Below are positions 1 to 10,985 of a stretch of 64,000 bases of DNA, one piece after another. The notes under the pieces are model-generated. The model saw only the letters and a list, made by a program, of their open reading frames with translations. It did not search any database and was not told where the DNA came from. Every line of letters begins with the position of its first letter. Within the stretch, counting starts at the first letter, position 1. The position numbers and the translations under genes are program-made. This DNA comes from Spinacia oleracea (lineage: Eukaryota; Streptophyta; Magnoliopsida; Caryophyllales; Amaranthaceae). The stretch is from positions 26,166,247-26,230,246 of the forward strand of contig NC_079488.1 of assembly GCF_020520425.1 (NCBI RefSeq). Direction: 5' to 3'.

Positions 1-961
1 TACTAACCAGCTATGTGGGCCATTCATGATAATGAATGGGTGAATGGTATATATTGTATATGTACTGTTTTGCAGGTTATGAAGTGACTAGTATGACCCA
101 AATAGGATAGAAAATATGGTCTGCGTACCATTAATTTGAATGTAATTGGTCTAAAGTACCAAAGTTATTTTTCAATTCAAATATGGTCTGCGAACCATCA
201 AATAGTTGTAATTAGTTATAGCTTATCCTATTTGAAGAAAATGGTGCCTCCCACGGAGATTTTCAAGACGGACTTTGAAGTCAAAGCTTCAAGATGAAGT
301 CGGGCCATACTAGATCACAAATATCTTATGCATGTTTTAAGTTATTTATTGCTTTAAATATGTCTTAAAATGCATGAGATCAAAAGCTTGATTATGTTGC
401 ATGATTAAGGATTTTAGTTCACTTAAAATCTAACCAACATAGTAAGAGCCTTAAGTTCCAAACTTAAAAATTGAGTTAAAAGGTGCCATGCCAAAATATA
501 CACTTGCTTGGATATCCTTTACATCAATCTAGTAATAGTTTTCGCTCAGCGAGGTGTTACTTATTGGTCCTAAAGGGGCAAGGTACACAAATAATTGTGA
601 GTACATGTTAGTTTTGGTGAAACTCAACGATATAAGTAAGGAGTCCTTTTATGTCGTGGCAAATTCGATAGGTTTACCTAATAAGTTCTTAGACGTACCT
701 ATCAACCAAGAATAGTTTCTAGACTATTAGCAAAAGGCTTTTGCTTACCTAAGATGTTCTAGGATTAAGTCGACAAACTGTGCTTAGTTCTTCAATGATT
801 TTAGGATCTTGGAATCATTTTATTCACACCTGCCGGAACACATAACTTGAATAAAATGCTTAATAAACATTGAATTATGCATGTATGCTAGAATTTAAGT
901 TTATTAAGAGAAACTGTGAATGGTTATTTATTTGTTTATTCTTTTCAATTGTAGTTTTAAT
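1..961 (+). other. E1 untranslated leader (3' part)
   Basis: Non-coding leader between the primer-binding site (outside the window) and gag. It is nearly identical to 16132-17092 in E2. It contains a short inverted repeat, CCATTCAT-gata-ATGAATGG, near 20-39 that could fold in genomic RNA. Just before the gag ATG lies a pyrimidine-rich stretch ending in TTGTAG, which resembles a splice acceptor, but no splicing can be shown from sequence alone. Confidence 0.7.
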
Positions 962-3900
962 ATGGCAAACAACAATCAAAACATCATCATGGGTTCTGAG
1001 CTTATGGTCAAGCTGAACCTGACAAATTTTCTTGAATGGGAAGCTAAGCTAGTTGAAATAGTCAAACTCAATGGACTTGAGTATGTACTATCACATCCCA
1101 TGCCAAGCTACTATGCCAGAGACATGACCCCTGAGAGATTTTACGCCTGGGATGCGGATCTCAAAAAGGTTATGAGTCTCATGCTGAACAATATCCCTGA
1201 TGATTGGGCTAGAAGGTTTGTAGCCTATGAACCTTTTACGCTCATCAAGAATCTGAGGGATATCTGTCGTGGAAGTACGGAGGACAGGGACCTGAACGTC
1301 CATGAGTTGATTGAATCAATGTCTGGGCTAAAGGTTAGTTCTCCCAACAGGTGTTATAGGATGGAGGTCCAAGAAACACATGTTCAGCTCCTTCGCACTA
1401 AACAGAGGGTAGGCGTCCCACTGAGGTTCCATGTGGATCTTATGTGTTCATATTTTGATCGCCTAAGTCTACTAGGAACACCAATAAGCGAAAGGATGGC
1501 AGTCTCTGTCTTGCTCAATTCACTACACAGTGGGTTTGGTCGCTTCAAGCAACAATACCTAAGTGAACCAAGAGAAGAAACAGTTGCAGAATTTATTCAC
1601 CTTGTCAGAAAGGCTGAAATAGTACTGGACTGTGAAGCCAAAGATTTACTCAAGGCTAGAAAGAGACCATTCAAGAAAGGTGGAAAGTCCAAGGGCAATG
1701 CTAAATCAAAGCAGGACAACTCCACATCAAGCTGTCTTTATTGTGATGGAATAGGCCATTACAAAAGAGAATGTCCAAAGCTAAAGGAAGATCAGAAGAA
1801 CGGAACAGTCGTTCCATCTTCAGGTATTTTCGTTATAGACTGTATACTTGCTAATTCAACTTCTTGGGTATTAGATACAGGTTGTGGCTCACACTTATGT
1901 TCCAATCCACAGGGACTAAGAAGAAGTAGAAAGTTAAGCAAGGGTGAAGTCGACCTACGAGTGGGAAATGGAGCACGGATTGCTGCATTAGCCGTAGGAA
2001 CTTACTATTTGTCGTTGCCCTCCGGGCTAGTTTTGGAACTGGAAGAATGTTTCCATGTTCCAAGTCTTACTAAAAACATCATTTCAGTTTCTTGCTTAGA
2101 TGCTAAGGGATTTTCCTTTATAATAAGAGACAATAGTTGTTCATTTTATTTTAAAGAGATGTTTTATGGATCTGCTAGATTAGTCAATGGACTTTATTTA
2201 TTAGATCACGACAAACAAGTATATAACATAAATACCAAAAAGGCCAAAAAGGATGATTCAGATCTCACCTATCTGTGGCATTGTCGATTAGGCCATATAA
2301 ACTTAAAACGCTTAGAAAGACTTCAAAGGGAAGGAATTCTAGAACCATTTGACTTAGAGGATTATGGTAAATGCGAATCATGTTTACTTGGCAAAATGAC
2401 AAAGCAACCTTTCTCTAAAGTTGGAGAAAGAGCAAATGAACTATTGGGTTTAATCCATACAGATGTATGTGGACCAATGAGTACAAATGCTAGAGGTGGT
2501 TTCAGCTACTTTATCACTTTCACTGATGACTTCAGTAGGTATGGTTATGTCTACCTAATGAAGCATAAGTCTGAATCCTTTGACAAATTCAAGGAATTTC
2601 AGAGTGAAGTAGAGAATCAATTAGGCAAGAAGATTAAGGCACTGCGGTCTGATAGAGGCGGTGAATATCTGAGCTATGAATTTGATGACCATCTGAAAGA
2701 ATGTGGAATTCTATCAGAATTGACTTCTCCTGGAACACCACAATGGAACGGTGTGTCAGAACGGAGGAACAGAACCTTGCTAGACATGGTCAGGTCAATG
2801 ATGGGTCAGGCCGAACTTCCATTAGAATTTTGGGGACATGCACTAAATACAGCTGCACTCACTATAAATAGAGCTCCGTCTAAAGCTGTCGAAAAGACTC
2901 CATACGAATTATGGTTTGGAAAGCCTCCAAATGTGTCTTTTCTTAAGATTTGGGGATGTGAAGTATACGTCAAACGATTAATTTCAGACAAACTTCATCC
3001 AAAATCTGACAAATGTATCCTTGTGGGCTATCCAAAGGAAACAAAGGGGTATTACTTCTACAATACATCTGAGAACAAAGTGTTTGTTGCTCGAGATGGT
3101 GTCTTTTTGGAGAAGGATCACATTTCCAAAATGACAAGTGGGAGAAAAGTAGACCTCGAAGAAATTCGAGTCGAACAACAAACTCTAGAGAATACTCAAG
3201 ATGACATTCAAGATGAAACTCAGAGATCTTTAGAAGAATCTGGTGAGAATCATGGTCAATCTAGAAATGTTACCCCGCGTAGATCGCAAAGATATAGATC
3301 TCAACCGGAAAGGTACTTAGGTATTTTGACGAACGAGAGCTATGACGTTCTATTACTTGAAAGTGATGAACCTGCGACTTACAAGCAAGCTATGACGAGC
3401 CCTAGCTCCAAGCAATGGCAAGAAGCCATGCAATCTGATTTAGACTCCATGTCTGAAAACCAAGTATGGGATTTGGTCGATTTGCCAGATGGCTACCAAG
3501 CCATTGGAAGCAAATGGGTTTTCAAACTGAAAAAGGACAAGGATGGGAAACTTGAAGTTTTCAAAGCTAGATTGGTTGCAAAAGGTTACAGGCAAGTCCA
3601 CGGTGTGGATTACGATGAAACCTTTTCACCAGTTGCAATGCTAAAGTCTATTCGAATAATGTTAGCAATCGCTGCATATTACGATTACGAAATATGGCAG
3701 ATGGATGTCAAAACTGCTTTCTTAAACGGCGTTTTAACAGAAACTGTGTTTATGACACAGCCTGAAGGTTTTGAGGATCCAAAGAATGCTAAAAAGGTAT
3801 GCAAGCTAAAGAAGTCAATCTACGGGTTGAAGCAGGCATCCAGGAGCTGGAATATACGTTTTGATGAAGCAGTCAGTGACTTTGGTTTCATCAAGAACGC

Positions 3901-4947
3901 GGACGAATCTTGTGTATACAAGAAGGTCAGTGGGAGCAAAATTGCTTTCCTAGTATTATATGTCGACGACATATTGCTTATCGGAATGACATTCCTATGT
4001 TGAACTCTGTCAAGATTTGGCTTGGGAAATGTTTTTCGATGAAGGATCTAGGAGAAGCACAGTACATATTGGGCATCAAGATTTACAGAGATAGATCTAA
4101 AAAGATGATTGGACTTAGTCAAAGCACTTATATCAATAAGGTGCTTGATAGGTTCAAGATGGCGGACTCCAAGCGAGGCTACCTACCCATGTCTCATGGA
4201 ATGACTCTAAGCAAGACTCAGTGCCCAAAAACACTTGATGAGCGTAGACGAATGAATGGGATTCCATATGCATCATTGATTGGTTCAATAATGTATGCTA
4301 TGATATGTACACGCCCGGATGTTGCGTACGCACTCAGTGCTACGAGCAGATACCAGTCAGACCCAGGAGAGGCGCATTGGACTGCTGCCAAGAACATTCT
4401 GAAGTACCTGAAAAGGCACAAAGATGACTTCCTGGTCTATGGTGGAGATGATGAATTAATTGTTAAAGGCTATACGGACGCAAGTTTCCAAACCGACAAA
4501 GATGATTTCAGATCACAGTCTGGGTTTGTCTTCTGCCTCAACGGAGGAGCAGTAAGCTGGAAAAGTGCTAAGCAAAGCACCATTGCGGATTCTACAACTG
4601 AAGCGGAGTACATTGCTGCACATGAAGCAGCAAAGGAAGCTATATGGCTAAGGAAGTTCATAGGAGAACTTGGTGTAGTCCCCTCCATTAAAGGACCAAT
4701 AGCCCTGTATTGTGATAATAACGGAGCTATTGCACAGGCAAAAGAGCCTAGACACCACCAGAGAGTCAAGCATGTACTTCGTAGATTTCACCTTCTACGA
4801 GAGTTCGTTGAAAGAAAAGAAGTCGAGATAAGCAAAATTGGAACTGATGACAACATATCAGATCCATTAACTAAACCTCTGCCGCAAGCGAAGCACAACT
4901 CGCACACTGCAGCTATGGGAATCAAGCATATTGGAGAATGGCTTTGA
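962..4947 (+). pseudogene. Copia Gag-Pol polyprotein of E1, one frameshift
   Basis: Encodes the single Copia polyprotein. I start at the ATG of MANNN (962), shared with E2; an in-frame ATG at 920 only extends into leader sequence. In order: a Gag domain (about residues 1-240); a CCHC zinc knuckle (CLYCDGIGHYKRECPK, near 1733-1780); aspartic protease with WVLDTGCGSH; GAG-pre-integrase HCRLGH; an integrase core with D, D and E in TDVCGP, RSDRGGEY and SERRNRT; reverse transcriptase with YVDD at about 3958; and RNase H with YTDAS, TEAEY and LYCDNNGA. At 3985-3986 two A's stand where E2 and E3 have three, shifting the frame just after the RT catalytic box. The rest of RT and RNase H continues in another frame to 4947. 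The element could therefore not make a full polyprotein without correction, although every domain is otherwise present. Confidence 0.93.
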
Positions 4948-5783
4948 TGTCTCTGTTTAATGTTTTAAAGTTTTAGAGTTTAAATCTTTGTAAAACATTA
5001 TTGGTTAATCATTCACAATAAATGAAAGGAATTCATTTTTCCATTTAATTTGTGGTTTATTAAATGATGAGTCCCTTCAACTTGACGATATATTCAAGAT
5101 AGACTGTCAGGACCAGTCCTGTGACTAAGAAATGTCTATCAAGTGAACTTGAATGTCAAAGGTTGAAAATGGTCCCTAATCGGAGTTTTCTATAAAATTG
5201 GACGCATAGAAAACGTTAGACGATTAGAATGCAAGATGACTAGTAGTTCTGTTTCTTGAACTATGTGGACATGGCAATGTCATAATCATTTGCATAAATA
5301 CTTACTTTGGGAAGACTAGTATCGGACAAGACCTATGAAACTTTACTGTAAGAGATGAAAGTCTGTCATAAGTAAATTTCATTAAATTATTAGACACTAA
5401 ATCCTCAATACCTGAGTGATTTGAGATTACTTGTTTGAGAACTGGTTGCTTTGACGTTGACCAACCGTCGCACCGTAAAAGGAGGCTATAAAGGCAACGT
5501 AATCTCAAGATCGCAAGATTGGGATTGTCCTCCCATAAATCGGGATGAGATGCTTAAAAGTTGTACAAGGCCACTCGGAGAGCTAGAAACTGTGAAATGC
5601 ATGGCCGTGCTCGGATGAATCATAGGCTATGATTATCTGTTTATTTGATCAGTTGAACTCTGAAACCGAGGAACACCTCTGGACATAATAAGGATGACAA
5701 CTCTTACCTTATGTTCAAGAGCAAGCATCGAGCGACAAAGGAATTAGGAAATGCACACTTGTCCCTAAGGACAAGTGGGAGAC
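4948..5783 (+). other. E1 3' untranslated trailer and polypurine tract
   Basis: About 0.84 kb between the pol stop and the LTR with no open frame of note. It ends in GACAAGTGGGAGAC directly before the LTR TG, in the place of the plus-strand primer of LTR elements. The same trailer is seen in E2 (21060-21924) and E3 (61030-61893, reversed). Confidence 0.7.
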
Positions 5784-7168
5784 TGAAGGAAATAATGCCC
5801 TTGGTCCAAGTATGCATTCTATGTTAAGTCTAATAAATGCGGTTCAGTATTAATTAACAAGTTAATAATTCAGTGAGATCAAGTGAGCTGAATGCCTAGC
5901 TAGAGGCCGCTTCAGTTCAAGTGGAATTAATGATATTAATCCACAGCTTACTCTTGACTGAACCCGTAGGGTCACACAAATAGTACGTAAACGGATCAAG
6001 TATTTAATGGCATTAAATACTCCATCTATGAATATTCGGAACCGACGGATCTTGGTTTCAGTGGGAGCTAAGATCGTCACAGGCAAGAAATGAATACTCC
6101 GGAAACGATGATATGGCCGGAAACGGAAATATGGATCGTATCGGAAATATGAATATTATCCAAGTCGTAGATGTTGCCGGAAACGGAAACATGGTACGTA
6201 TCGGAAAATATTATTGGAAATGGAAATATTACCAGAATCGGAAATATTGCCGGAAACGGAAATATTGTCAGAATCGGAAATATTACCGGAATCGGAAAAT
6301 AATTCCGGAAACGGAAATATTAAATATTTGTTCGAAACGGAAATTAATTCCGGAATCGGAAATATTAAATATTGTTCGTATCGGAAATAAATTCCGGAAC
6401 TGGAAATTTAATCGGAAGCGTATCGTACGAATTAGCATCGGACGAGGCCTGCCGGACGAAGGCCCAGCACGAAGCCGGGCCATCGCCCAGCAAGCACGCG
6501 CGCGCCACAAGCCCAGCCAAGGCAGCGCCCAGGCCTACCACAAGGCAGGCCCAGCGCGCGCCAAGGCCACCGTTGCGTGGGCCGCGCTGCGTGGGCTGCT
6601 GCTCGCACGCGCATGGGCAGCCCTTGTGGCTGCCGTGTGTGTGTGAGTTTGTGCTCATGCGTGATTCCTAAATCTACAAGAGTCAGTGTATGATTAAATT
6701 TCTATTCCTAATTGGATAAATTAATTAAATAGAATTCATGTAGGATTCTAATTTCAATTAATTCGTATCCTACTAGGATTACGATTCCTTTTCCATAACT
6801 CTATAAATAAAGGCCTAGGGGTCATAATTTATACACAAGTTTCAAAGTATTCAAAAGTGAGTTTTTTGAGAGAAAATTAAAACACACATCTTGCTCAAAA
6901 AGTGCCGAAATTTTCTAGTACCTTAAGGGCGATTCTAGTTGGTCAATCTTAAGGCGGATCCGGACGTGCTGTGGACTATCTACGGAGGGACGACACTTGG
7001 AGTCCTAAAGACTTGTTCTTGTTCGGTTCGGGCGCAGCTAGGGAGGGCACGCAACAAAGAGTATGCATCTAAATTATGCTATATGATTATGTGTAAATAA
7101 TATGTTGTCCTGGGTTAATGGTTGTTTCCGCATGATCTATGTAATGTCATATGTATCATAACCTAACA
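5784..7168 (+). repeat. 3' LTR of E1 (1385 bp)
   Basis: Begins TGAAGGAAATAATG and ends CATAACCTAACA (5'-TG...CA-3'). The U3 part holds a roughly 300-bp array of short CGGAAA-containing units (about 6105-6420), then a GC-rich island (about 6440-6655), then a TATA box at 6801. Transcription would begin near 6830, leaving R and U5 to 7168. Ala/Arg-rich open frames on both strands of the GC island are by-products of base composition. Confidence 0.93.
6801..6809 (+). promoter_or_regulatory. TATA box of E1 LTR
   Basis: CTATAAATA in the LTR, followed by AAGGCCTAGGG. The same box is conserved in all four LTRs of the window (14029 and 22997 in E2; near 60002-60014 reversed in E3), as expected for the RNA polymerase II promoter of the element. 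Confidence 0.75.
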
Positions 7169-7627
7169 AGTATTTCATTAACGAAGATTTCGGCGCCCAG
7201 ATCCAGGTGTTGAAAATGGGATCCGGGCCGAGTTTTTTGTCAGATCTGGACTCTTAGAACGCGGAGCTTTTGAGACTTATCTGAGTTTTTTAGTGCGTAT
7301 TAACTTTATGACGGAATGCGTCTGGGCCCGTTACGAACTCTAGGTTCGTTAGGATTTTAATTAATACGTAACTCTTACTTTTGAATTATACCAGGAATAG
7401 AATTCCTTTTGCAAATTCTATCTCTTTTAGGATTTATGTTGGAGTGCAACACCTCATTCTGACAGGTTTCTATCTTTTATGACTTTGCCACTTTTAACAA
7501 CTACCTTTTATGGCAGTTACCATTCTTAGCAGGTTTCCATAAATAGCAGTTTTGGCTGAAATGAAAAGGTGATTGAGATTCGTTATTTTATATGAGATGC
7601 GTTGCCAAGTGGAGATTTATGTTCTCA
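7169..7627. other. Unassigned stretch between E1 and the Gypsy fragment
   Basis: About 460 bases with no open frame or terminal motif that I recognise. It may be eroded retrotransposon leader (it contains TTTCGGCGCCCAG and GGATCCGGGCC) or the lost continuation of the Gypsy element. I cannot decide. Confidence 0.3.
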
Positions 7628-9148
7628 TCATCGAACCTTCCCTTTCGGGAATGGGGATAAAAGTAGATGTCTATAGCTACCTTCTGGATATACTGTAGAT
7701 CCTAAGAAACCGATTGCTGGGTAGTTCACCCTTTGAAGCTCTTCCTCTGGTATGTGCAATTGCTTGAATGCCTCCCAGAATATGATGTTTGCTGAGCTAC
7801 CTCCGTCTACCAGTACTCGGTTCACATCGGCATTTGCTATATCAATTGTTAGAACTAATGGGTCATCATGTGGGAAAATGATGCCTCTACAATCCGATTC
7901 CGAGAAGGTCATCACTGGTATGCTGGGTGGGCTCGGCCACGCCCTTGTGTTGTGATAGTTTACCATGTGCCTGTGTTCCTCCAAACTCCTACTGGCGCCG
8001 CTTATCGTCCCTCCGTGGACTGGGCCGCCAGAGATCACATATACGGGTGGTTTTTTTCCGTTATCCCTTTGTTCTGCTTTGGCACTGGTTTCCGGTGGTC
8101 TTTGCTCAATTCTAGGAGGCTGATATTGTTGTTCGATTCTGGGATATTGTTGTTGATTTTGCTGTTGTTGTGGCCGGTATGAATTGGCAGGGTTTCCTCC
8201 TGCCGAGTTGTTGTTACCGTTTCCTTGTCTTGCCCTATACTGCGAAAAATACCCCTTTCTAACCATGTCCTCAATGTTATCTTTGAGGTCTCTGCAGTCC
8301 TCTGTGAGGTGGCCGTGCTCATTATGGAAGTCGCAAATTTTTTTGACATTTCTTTCCCTACTCTGCATTGGTGGCGGCCTTCTCCAACCGTCCATCTTGT
8401 TGTTTATGTTGTAAATTGTCGTCCGTGGTGTGTTCAACGGAGTGTAATTATCAAAGAGTCCTCGGGACTCCCTTCTATCTTGCCTGGGTCTCTGCCCCTG
8501 GGGATTGACATTTCTATTGTTCTGGTTTTTCTGGCTTCCCCCTTGTTGATTATTATTCTGGTGAAAGTTGTTTCCTCCTCTTCCCGCCTGAGAGTTGTTA
8601 TAGTTTGGATTGTATCCGGAATTTCCGCCGGTTGCCATGGCTACATTGGAGATCTTCATCATCTCATCCCCCCTGATGTACTCATTTGCCTTGTGTAGGA
8701 CATCGCCCAGATTAGTGTATGATTTCCGGCTGAGGTACTTCTTGAACTCACACTCTTGCATTCCCCTCATCAAAGCCAGAACCGCAACCTCCTGCTGTAG
8801 GTTGGGGATAGTGATTGACTCATTATTGAAGCGGGTGAGATAGTCTCTTAACGGCTCTCTATCTCTTTGAGCAAACGACATTAATTCTCCTGACGATTTC
8901 TTTCTCTTTTGCTTGCTCACAAAGCGTGACAAAAATGCCGCCTGCAGTTGTCTAAAGCTGTAAATGGACTGAGCCTCTATGCCCTTGTACCAGCTCGCTG
9001 CGACTCCTAAGAGTGTGGACGGGAACACTTTGCACCACATGGCGTCAGAATCTGTGTACAGCATCATGTGTTGTTCAAAGGTGGTGCAGTGATCCTCCGG
9101 ATCCGTCCTTCCATCGTATTTCCCTGACGGGATTTTTATCTTTTCCAT
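7628..9148 (-). pseudogene. Gypsy Gag with zinc finger and start of aspartic protease
   Basis: A 506-codon open frame. The first 170 residues are a retrotransposon Gag capsid domain (WCKVFPSTLLGVAASWYKG, FRQLQAAFLSRF, LRDYLTRFNNE). A Gln/Asn-rich linker follows, then a CDFHNEHGHLTEDCRDL zinc-finger-like motif, then a retroviral-type aspartic protease with VDGGSSANII. Normal Gypsy sequence ends near GFLGSTVYPEGS; the last residues are unrelated and lead to a stop. Upstream the same frame continues beyond an in-frame TGA at 9167-9169 (residues 9454-9170), so the ATG at 9148 is probably internal and the original protein was longer. It is a dead fragment. Confidence 0.85.
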
Positions 9149-9169
9149 CCTTTCTTCCAGGATTTCTCA

Positions 9170-9770
9170 GCACAGGGGAGAGTCTTTTGGCTGGATTTTC
9201 TGCCGCCTGGGTATCTGTAGTACCGACGCTCTACGCTCATACTCTGAGATGGTGTGTTTTTCTATTTCAGGCCGTTCGTTTTCTTGTGGGTCCGGGCGTT
9301 TTCTTTTTTCTGTTGTGTTTTCTTGGTTGAGGGAGGATAAGAGATCTCTAACAGGCAGGTGGGGATTTGCCGACTTGGTCTTTCTAAGACTGCCGACTGA
9401 ACCTGGTTGCTGGGTGGCGGGTAATTCTGATAAAGCGGTCATTACTGCCGACAATGTTTTTAACTGTTCTCCCGTGAATATCTCCGACAGGGGAGACAGG
9501 CGCTCCTACAGCGTCTGCTCTAGGGGTGTTGCTGGTTGCTCCCTGATAGGGCATTCCATTTCTAATTTGTCATCATCTTCTACTGTGAAATCCTTTTTGT
9601 GCCGGTATAGGTATGTTTCTTATCACTGGGTTTATGATTGGTTGTGCTTGTAAAGGGTTCACTAGGCTTACTGGTGATAGCTGAGATTTGGTGATTCCCG
9701 CTGACTGAGAAGTTGTCGCTTTTTCCTGATTTTTCTTTGATTTTTTACTATCTTTGAGTGAGAGATCCAT
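9170..9770 (-). pseudogene. Gypsy gag N-terminus, broken
   Basis: Two open pieces on the minus strand: 9770-9573 (starting MDLSLKDSKKSKKNQ) and 9454-9170 (MSAVMTALSELPATQ..., ending just before the TGA at 9167). They lie in different frames, so at least one frameshift lies between them, and the TGA separates the second from the downstream gag frame. Position between the primer-binding site and the capsid domain makes them the gag amino-terminal region. I see no known domain in them. Confidence 0.6.
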
Positions 9771-9822
9771 GCTAACTGTTTTACCGTTGCTAGGGATGAG
9801 GTCCCCTCCTTCTAGCGCCAAT

Positions 9823-10296
9823 TGTTCCGGGTGTGGGTTGAGAACAACTGACTGTGGGATGTTGGATTCCTGTTGAGAGTGCCGGTTGGTATCTGCACAA
9901 CAGAATGGATTAACTAGCCTCGGGGGTGGTTCGAGGATCCCCCCTCCGATGCCTAAGTAAGATTACAGAGGGATTAAGAAGTGATTAAGAGATAATCAAA
10001 GAGTAAGAAAGAAGTGTGTTTAAGTGTTTGTGTACCTCATAGCAATAAATGAGGTGCTCCTTATATAGACCAATCCAAGGGTACGGTCAAGTGGGTCCCT
10101 TGTGGTGGGATAGCGACCTGTTGATAGTGACCCTTGGTTGATCGTTGGTTGGCCGTCCTCTTGATAATGCCGGTAAGGTATTTCAAATATGCCGGTAGGT
10201 GTTGTTTACCTAAGACAACTAGATTACCTGCAGGTTAAACTTTACCTACGGGGAGTTCTGCCGGTATCCAGTGGTGCCGGTTGGACACCCCGTACA
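9823..10296 (-). repeat. Gypsy 5' LTR (474 bp)
   Basis: Read on the minus strand it runs TGTACGGGGTGTCC...CACCCGGAACA, with terminal TG and CA. A TATA box lies at 10061-10068 and the primer-binding region follows directly at 9822. No matching 3' LTR is in the window, so divergence and age cannot be estimated. Confidence 0.75.
10061..10068 (-). promoter_or_regulatory. TATA box of Gypsy LTR
   Basis: CTATATAAGG on the minus strand, about 240 bp from the LTR 3' edge and followed by a TC-rich transcribed leader. This is a typical LTR promoter position. Confidence 0.6.
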
Positions 10297-10533
10297 GTTA
10301 GTACATGTGAAAATTGTAGCAATACTATTGTATGAATAACATGAAATTTTGAGGATCACTCATAATTGTGTTGTTCTAACAAATTTATTTTAGAAAAAAC
10401 TCAAAGACAATAACATAAAGTTTGCGATTAACGAACGAAGTAACTGGAAAGGAAAAACTATTTTACATTTGAAATACTACAAAAGGGTTAAATGGAGATA
10501 TATTTAACCAAAGTTTGAAGCTGGTAAGTATAA
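10297..10533. other. AT-rich spacer
   Basis: No gene or terminal motif recognised between the Gypsy LTR and the MITE. Confidence 0.4.
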
Positions 10534-10889
10534 GAGCAAGATTAGCGGTAGTCTGAGCAATAGTCTGAGCAATAGTCTTATTGAGTATTAACTTAAGATC
10601 TCCCATTTAAGTGGAAGAGTATGACAAAAGTCTGAGCAAGAGTCTTAGAATTCCAAAACTCTACTTAAGACGTTTATACAGTACATTTAATCTTAACTAT
10701 TATTATTTATTTATTTTTATTTTATTATTTTCACAAGTTTGATGAGTCTTGAATGAGTATGAGGGGTGAAGTGGAAAAATTAAGTAAGTCTGAAAGGGTC
10801 TCAACAAGAATCTGATTAATTAAAAATAAATAAAAATAATTAAAAAGATGACGTGAAAGTCTTAGCTTATACTAGCGCTAATCTTGCTC
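10534..10889. mobile_element. Tourist-like MITE (PIF/Harbinger type), TSD TAA
   Basis: A 356-bp element with terminal inverted repeats GAGCAAGATTAGCG / CGCTAATCTTGCTC, flanked on both sides by TAA (10531-10533 and 10890-10892), the 3-bp target duplication of the PIF/Harbinger superfamily. Internally it repeats GTCTGAGCAATA units and has no coding capacity. Confidence 0.8.
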
Positions 10890-10958
10890 TAATAGTCGTT
10901 ATACATTATCAAGTTGTAGTTTCAAAATCATTAGGAATTTAGGATTGTAATTTACTTA

Positions 10959-10985
10959 TCTATACCTATATTAAAAAGCCCCAAC
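10959..10985 (+). mobile_element. Helitron-like 5' terminus (candidate Helitron A)
   Basis: TCTATACCTATATTAAAA preceded by A is the usual form of plant Helitron 5' ends (TC plus an AT-rich run, inserted in an A|T site). It is the only forward 5' end seen. The only forward 3' end is at 45386, so the two may bound one element of about 34 kb, or roughly 15 kb without its nested insertions. Confidence 0.5.

Larger units (their letters stand above)
1..7168 (+). mobile_element. Copia LTR retrotransposon E1, 5' end outside the window
   Basis: The window opens inside the leader of a Ty1/Copia element: base 1 matches base 16132 of the complete copy E2. What is visible is about 960 nt of leader, gag-pol (962-4947), a 0.84-kb trailer ending in a purine-rich tract (about 5768-5783), and the 3' LTR (5784-7168). 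The LTR ends in ...CCTAACA and is followed by AGTAT, the expected 5-bp target duplication, whose partner lies outside the window. Domain order gag, protease, integrase, RT, RNase H is that of Copia. The LTR is of the same subfamily as in E3 and differs from E2 in its GC-rich part. The trailer lacks about 30 nt present in E2 and E3 near 5500. Confidence 0.95.
7628..10296 (-). mobile_element. Truncated Gypsy LTR retrotransposon (5' LTR, gag, start of protease)
   Basis: On the minus strand: an LTR (10296-9823), then ATTGGCGCTAGAAGG in the place of a Gypsy primer-binding site, then a broken gag N-terminus, the main Gag domain, zinc finger and aspartic protease. Coding similarity stops at about 7660. 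RT, RNase H, integrase and the 3' LTR are all absent before E1 begins, so the 3' two thirds have been lost. Confidence 0.85.

Noticed and set aside
6365..6671. Overlapping open frames on both strands of the LTR GC islands (also 13456-13918, 22424-22886, 60143-60683)
   Set aside because: Ala/Arg/Cys-rich products of GC-rich repeats, present in every LTR and in several frames at once; no domain or codon signal.
8225..8698. Plus-strand open frame opposite the Gypsy gag
   Set aside because: Antisense shadow of a well-supported Gag reading frame.
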